A DNA stretch of 64,000 nt from Nyssa sinensis (Eukaryota > Streptophyta > Magnoliopsida > Cornales > Nyssaceae). Each line of letters begins with the position of its first letter. The first letter of the stretch is position 1. The notes under the pieces are model-generated. The model saw only the letters and a list, made by a program, of their open reading frames with translations, made no database searches and was not told where the DNA came from. Both the position numbers and the translations under genes were made by a program. Shown piece after piece: positions 58,801 through 64,000 of this stretch. The stretch lies in the NCBI GenBank assembly GCA_008638375.1, contig CM018035.1, positions 20,897,320 through 20,961,319 of the forward strand, read 5' to 3'.

Positions 58801-59279
58801 AGACAAAATCATGCCACGTGTAATGCAGTACAGAGAGTATGCATTTAAATATATGCATTTAGCAATACTTCATATAAAACGGTATGCATTCAAGTATGCT
58901 CATTTAAACAGTATAGCATATGAAACAGTACAGTGCATCAAAATACAGTAGCTAGATAGTGTAACTTATACACCAAGTCAGAAGTTCCAAGTTACTCACA
59001 AACTTTACTGCTTATCTCTTTGCACAAATAATCTGATATCCTCTAGATATTGTCTCAGGCACATCCTTGTGTATCCTGAATAATCATCATCAATCACAGA
59101 CAGATCAGAATTTAACCATTCATGGCTTATTCATCATCTTAGGTTTCTATCGGATTACCTAAGGTAGCCCAGTAGCCTACTACCCTTCTCATTAAGTTTC
59201 ATCTGAGGCTATCATTTCTTTACTTAGGCTCAGTAGTCATCAGGATTATGATATAAGTCATTTAGACTTCAATAGTCAT

Positions 59280-60270
59280 CAGTTAAGCACGTATTTAGCC
59301 TTAGGGGCAAAATGGTAATTTTTTCATTCTTGCCCCGGACCCTATCGGGGTCCTCAGAATAGTCTACATATCTTATGTATGAAGTTCTAAGCCTTTTAGA
59401 CTTAAATTGGTATCAGTTAGGTACTTATTTAACCTTAGGGGCAAAATGATAATTTTGCCATTTTTGCCCCGGACCCTGTCGTGGTCGTCAGAATGTCCCA
59501 TATATCTTATATATAAATTTCTAAGTCCTTTGGACTTCATTTGGTATCTATTTTAGATCATCGGGACACATCGATCATTTCTCATTTTACTCTCTAACAG
59601 TTTCAGAGTCTTATTCAGCCCTTCGGTTATCATAATTATGCTTATGATAATTTATCAGATCAGATTGGCCTTTATTTGGCCTTTACTCCGCACTTATAGT
59701 GCTTAGGAGTATTTTGGTCATTTTACGTTTCGTGTAACTCTGACCCGAATCGTCATTTAATCATATGTACAGTCCCACGGTTATTTGGACTTCTATCAGT
59801 ATCAGTTTCGTCCCAATCAGACTTCATTTGGGCTTTGTACAGTATCAGGGGTAATTCGGTAATTTTTACATATGTCATACTTTTTGGTACTTCAGTTCAT
59901 AAAATGGACCTCACCATTAGGTCCAGAGTGTCCGACATAGTTAAGTTGGACTATCCTTTATGTTTAATTGGCCCTGGTATCATTAGGGGCAATTCAGTCA
60001 TTTACAATTTATGTATCTATATTTTTCGGGACTTTGGTTCATTAAATGGACCTCACCGTTGAGTCCAGAATGCTTGACTTAATCAGAATAGGTTGTCTTC
60101 TATTTTTATTTGGGCCTAAGTGTCATCAAGGGTAGTACAGTCATTTACACTTACAGGTTTGTATTTTTCGGTACTGAATTTTCCAAATCAGACTCTGCCA
60201 TTAAGTCCGAAATGTTTGAAATAGTGAAAATACACTATTTACTTAATTTATTTGGACTCCGTTTGACATA
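59280..60270. repeat. Internal tandem duplications in the LTR
   Basis: Two units of about 125 bp (around 59300 and 59425) share TTAGGGGCAAAATG and TTGCCCCGGACCCT. Three further units of about 145 bp (around 59840, 59990 and 60130) share CATTAGGGGCAATTCAGTCA, TTTTTCGGGACTT and ATGGACCTCACC. Confidence 0.8.
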
Positions 60271-60517
60271 TTTAATGTCCAAGGGTAAAATAGTAATTTT
60301 ATCCAATTAATAAAATAATTAAAGTAATTATTTTATTATTTAATTATTTTTCCAGGGGCTTAAATGTATAAGTTTTTCAGAATCTGGGCCACTGTACAAT
60401 TTCACAAAACAGTTGGGGGTTAACTGTAATTTTAAGAAACATTTGGGGTCAAAACAGGATTTTATAAATCAGGGGTTCAGACCAAATGGTTTTAGGGTTC
60501 AACAGTTAAACCGGTCC

Positions 60518-62479
60518 TGATGAGTGCGCAAAAGTGCACTCTAAATGTCCCATTATTTGATTTAAATTGCTAGAAATATGAATAGAAATGTTGGGCTTCA
60601 ATTGATTTTATTAAATTTAATTTCTATTTACAATGAGATATATTTGAGCATTATTTTATAATATTTTAAATCTCAAATATTGCATTTTTGGTTAGCAAAA
60701 GATAGTTTACAATTGTGCTTTACACTTAATAGTTTTGGAATAATTTTTGGACTTTTTGACAGATTCGACCATTGAGTTTCAATCGAGATTTGGATGGCGT
60801 TAGAGTTTCAGAATGAGAAAGTGATCTTCATGAAATATTTAGAGAACGTCTTGAGCTTTTCAAAAAGGTCTGGTTTGCAAAAATCGGAGTTCGTTTGGAC
60901 CTCCAAACACTATTTCAAAGACAGGCCTGGAAAGCTGCTATGAACCTCTCCGTCCAGCCAACTTGAAGAGGCCATAACTTGAGCTTCTGAAGCTCAAATC
61001 AGATGGTTCTTGAGCCTAAAATTATCTACTCATCCGGGGCTACAACTTTCATGAAGGGTCCGAGTCGAGATTCAGTTGTTATCTGGTAGAAAATGGAGCG
61101 TAAAGTTGGCGATTGTTAGCTGCGCGCGAGAATAAGAAAAGCAGGGCAAAAAAAAAAAAAAACAAAAAAAGGGAAGTTTGAAAAATCAAGGGGCTGAGAT
61201 GTGAGGCCCGATGCAGAAACAAGAAAAAATGATAGAAAAGCAATGGAGCCCAAGCGTGAGATGCTGCTGCTGCGGCTCAATTGAGAACGGCTGAAAGTGA
61301 AATCATAAAGGGCATTGGCCCGGGTTAGCTTTGGGCGGCTGTTCTTGTTTGCAGGCTGAATCAAGCTGATGTGTGACTTAAAAATTGAATTGGCCCAGGC
61401 TTAGGCGGCTGATGCATGCGGTTTGGCGTGGGGCCCTCGAGCAGAAGAGGATTTTGGACGGCAGCGCAGGAATGAAAGCCAAATGGGCTTGTGCGCTGGG
61501 GTGGAGGGCTCAATTTTGATGCGGCTAATATATAAAAGAGGAAAAAAATATACAGAAGGGGGATTCGTGTGGAGAGCCGTGCGGCGGCTGCGCAAAACAG
61601 AGAAAAACACAGGACTGTTGCGGCGGAGGAAATTAGAAGAGAGGAGCAGTGGTGTTGACGGCTGTGCAGAGAAAGAAGACAGAAGCAGTTCTGGCGCAGG
61701 GAAGAAGCCGCAACGACTTCATGCCTCAGTATTTTTTCCGTGAAATTCATGTTATCCGTCCTGTACATGGGTAACTAAATTTCTGAGTGGGGTTAGGGAT
61801 AAACTTGCACCATAGATGGTTATTTTAATTTATTTTGATTCCTGTACATGGTTTTAATTTGTTAAATTCTTCGTTGATCATTCATAAATTATTGTTAGAT
61901 TTTATTGTCCGAATAATTAAAGGTTTTAGTCCGTTTATAGATTCAGTCATGCTTTTTCTATTGAGTGGATTAATGTTTTGATTATTTTTGGAACAATTAA
62001 ATATTTATATTGATTCAATTCTTTGCTGCAATATTGCTCGTTCGGTATATTGTCGTCGTTGGGTTTTTTCAATGTGAATATTAATTTGAGAGATTTAAAA
62101 GTGTTGAATGATTTTTCAAAGGGTTATTTTCAGTCTAATTTTAATGCATAATTTTAAATCTTCCGATTGAGATTTTTAGAATTTAATTTCTCAATTGAGT
62201 TATCTGTGAATTAAAAATAATTGAAATACCATATATGTGCAAGGGATTCCCGACACTCCACTGTTCGTTAAATTTGAATATTTTCTTCTATTAATCAATT
62301 TGTTTAATTTTTAATTTTCATTCACAGATCATTTTTATATATTTTTATTTTCTCGTTAACCGTCTAATACTTCTGTAGTTTCAGAAATTCTGTTTATTAT
62401 TCTTTTAATTTAGTCTCCCTGTGGAATCGACACCCCAAAGCTACACTACAACTACCGCGTTATTCTTTGGGCGTAATCA
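60518..62479 (+). mobile_element. Solo LTR, 1962 bp, inside the LTR at 57409
   Basis: It starts TGATGAGTGCGCAAAAGTG and ends GGGCGTAATCA, flanked by GGTCC on both sides (60513-60517 and 62480-62484), a perfect 5-bp TSD. A TATA box (ATATATAAAAG) lies at 61528-61538 and CTCCCTGTGGAATCGACACC near 62412, a common block near the 3' end of Athila/Tat-like LTRs, both supporting plus orientation. It has no PBS, PPT or internal region. The 135-codon frame across 61361-61768 is not a gene. Confidence 0.85.
61528..61538 (+). promoter_or_regulatory. TATA box of the solo LTR
   Basis: ATATATAAAAG in the middle of the LTR, followed by a GC-richer 5'-UTR-like stretch. Confidence 0.5.
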
Positions 62480-63720
62480 GGTCCAAAACTCTAAAAACCA
62501 ACCGGTTCATTTACTCATACAGAATTGGAATACAATATTCTAGTTATCCTGATTTTGGCCCCTGATCCAGGTTTGGACAGACTCAATTCAAATTTCAATT
62601 TATTAACTGTGTTACCAAACAGTAGGATTTCGATTTAAAACAAAACAGTTAAGCCAACAACGGTGCCGTTCCACTAAAGGGGTGGCACGCATGTAGGTCG
62701 ACACGTGTCCAAGTCGACTCGGTCTAACTCGAACGAGTTGTCGGGTCAACTATGTCTTCCTCACCTTCTTCCCCAAATTTTTTTGCCCTAATTCCAGTTT
62801 CGATTTTTCTCAAATTCGTGACATTTCAGGTACGGTTTTCAATAGCTATTGATTCCAAACGATTTCTGGAAGTGAAGCCAACATTTTGGCATCGGTTTTG
62901 AGCTTCGAATCCATGCATGGAGCTCTGTTCAGTCCGATTATCGTGAGGGACTGCAACTCGATCGTGTAGCCCCATCTCTTAACCAAATCTTATGAGATTT
63001 GGCTTGTTGTGACCCATGCATTAGGGGCTTCAAGTCCTCATTAACAGAATCCAGTTTAGGGGTCGATTTTAGGGTCTGGGTTTCAAACTCGAGACCTGCA
63101 ACTTCGGTTTTGAGGGTCTAAATCTGGGTTTCTAGGTCGCGGATCAGTGATTTTGGGATCCTAGAAAGGTCTAGGTCAGGTATTGAGAGTCAAAAACATG
63201 TTTTATGGAGGTCGTTTCAGACCTGCTACAGGGAAGGTCGTCCATGGTGGATTTTTACAGTTTGGTGTGTTCCTAGGCTGTCCGACCCCTTTCAGTTGTT
63301 CTATAACAGTCCTAAGCCTCACAGGAGTTCATATATTCAGTTTATATAGACCAACACCATCAAAACAGTATCAAAATTTAAACAGAAAAATTTTGCAGTT
63401 TTGGGTTTATACCTTTCGACAATGGCTGTTCTCTTCTTTGGCTTGGTTCAGGCCTTCTCAATGTCTCTCGAGGCTGCCCAGTTCAGTCATGTATCCCCCC
63501 AGTTCCTTCCTCCTTTGTGCATCTCCATGGACACACCATTATCCCTCACATGCATGCACACACACACATAGTGCACAACACTGATTTCTCACATTGCATG
63601 TATTCACAAGTTCACACATGCAACCTCACTTCCTCTCAGTCTCTAACAGACCTGCCCACCCTCCATAAGCAGTTCTGATTTCTTTTACAAATAGCCTCCA
63701 TTTTGAAGGTCCCAAGGTGA

Positions 63721-63740
63721 GTATATATATATATATATAT
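63721..63740. repeat. (TA)n microsatellite
   Basis: TA run near the right edge. Confidence 0.9.
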
Positions 63741-64000
63741 TATACATACCTATACATATACATCTCTATATATAGATGTATATATCAAAGAATCAGTGGG
63801 ATTATAGGGCTGATGTGGGCTGATGCAAGCCAATCGTGTGGGGTTTGCATGCAAGGCCATTGGCCAATTTGGGTGGCAGCTTGGGTAATTCAGAGATATA
63901 TACCATTCTGCTGCATATATAGGCACAAAGGTGATGGCAGCCCATTTGGTAACTTTTTGAGGAAAATCTCTTTCCCTTTCATAGGTCAAGGGTTCAATTC

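Larger units (their letters stand above)
57409..64000 (-). mobile_element. Large gypsy LTR (right end outside window) with nested solo LTR
   Basis: TGTCACATCCCGAACCC at 57409 is the minus-strand LTR 3' end, like TGTCACGCCCCGAA of the solo LTR at 52075. Stretches at 60160-60260 (AAGTCCGAAATGTTTGAAAT, GGACTCCGTTTGACAT) match 53510-53575 of that solo LTR, and CAGACCTGCCCACCCTC at 63645 matches 54664. Excluding the nested solo LTR, more than 4.6 kb lies in the window. No internal region is seen, so whether it is solo or part of an element is unknown. Confidence 0.65.

Noticed and set aside
57961..58858. Frames with repeating FSSVLFRSVNDIPVI-like text
   Set aside because: Translated GGAACA minisatellite.
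61361..61768. 135-codon minus-strand frame and overlapping plus-strand frames
   Set aside because: GC-richer leader region of the solo LTR; no domain, overlapping frames on both strands.

Overview
The window is plant nuclear DNA, most likely from a eudicot; the species cannot be fixed from sequence alone. It is AT-rich and intron-like, has no operons, tRNA, rRNA or CRISPR, and is dominated by plant transposon lineages: Ty3/gypsy chromovirus and Tat elements, Ty1/copia, CACTA, Helitron and Tourist-like elements. The only host family I recognise with confidence is the plant LRK10-like / wall-associated receptor kinase family. No intact protein-coding gene was found; every recognisable coding region carries stops, frameshifts or deletions.

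Layout. 1-460: 3' end of a gypsy element. 765-8190: remnants of one LRK10-like receptor kinase (RLK1: signal peptide and start of the ectodomain, micro-exon, TM plus kinase), with a degenerate transposon in an intron. 8191-9460: internally deleted copia element. 10841-10870: Helitron 3' end. 10937-19658: a Tekay/Del-type chromovirus with both LTRs, PBS, PPT and a near-perfect TSD; its 5' LTR has lost about 1.7 kb. 19664-28500: AT-rich, with a few exon-like remnants on the minus strand and one synaptonemal-protein-like exon on the plus strand. 28560-41090: a second receptor kinase pseudogene (RLK2), its intron holding a 488-bp TAA-flanked MITE and a complete 10-kb Tat-lineage retrotransposon (29987-39968, TSD AGTAT). 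41977-55429: a complete 13.5-kb CACTA transposon (TSD GGT) with TNP2-type transposase, a second plant En/Spm ORF, a 160-bp tandem array and a nested 3-kb solo LTR. 56798-64000: nested LTRs, one inside another, with a clean 1962-bp solo LTR (TSD GGTCC) in the innermost layer.

Functional reading. The region looks like a decaying receptor-kinase cluster swollen by nested insertions. The insertions give a relative timeline: RLK2 before the Tat element and MITE; Helitron before chromovirus; CACTA before its solo LTR; two LTR layers before the 1962-bp solo LTR. Many inactivating stops fit C-to-T or G-to-A change at CGA, CAG and TGG codons, as expected of long-methylated DNA.

The best candidates for something less described are the antisense gene inside the Tat element (own TATA box, spliced, coiled coil) facing pol across a 62-bp tandem array, and the 160-bp satellite-like array inside the CACTA element. 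Unrecognised exon-like stretches on the minus strand (20396-27789) are the best place to look for an unknown host gene.
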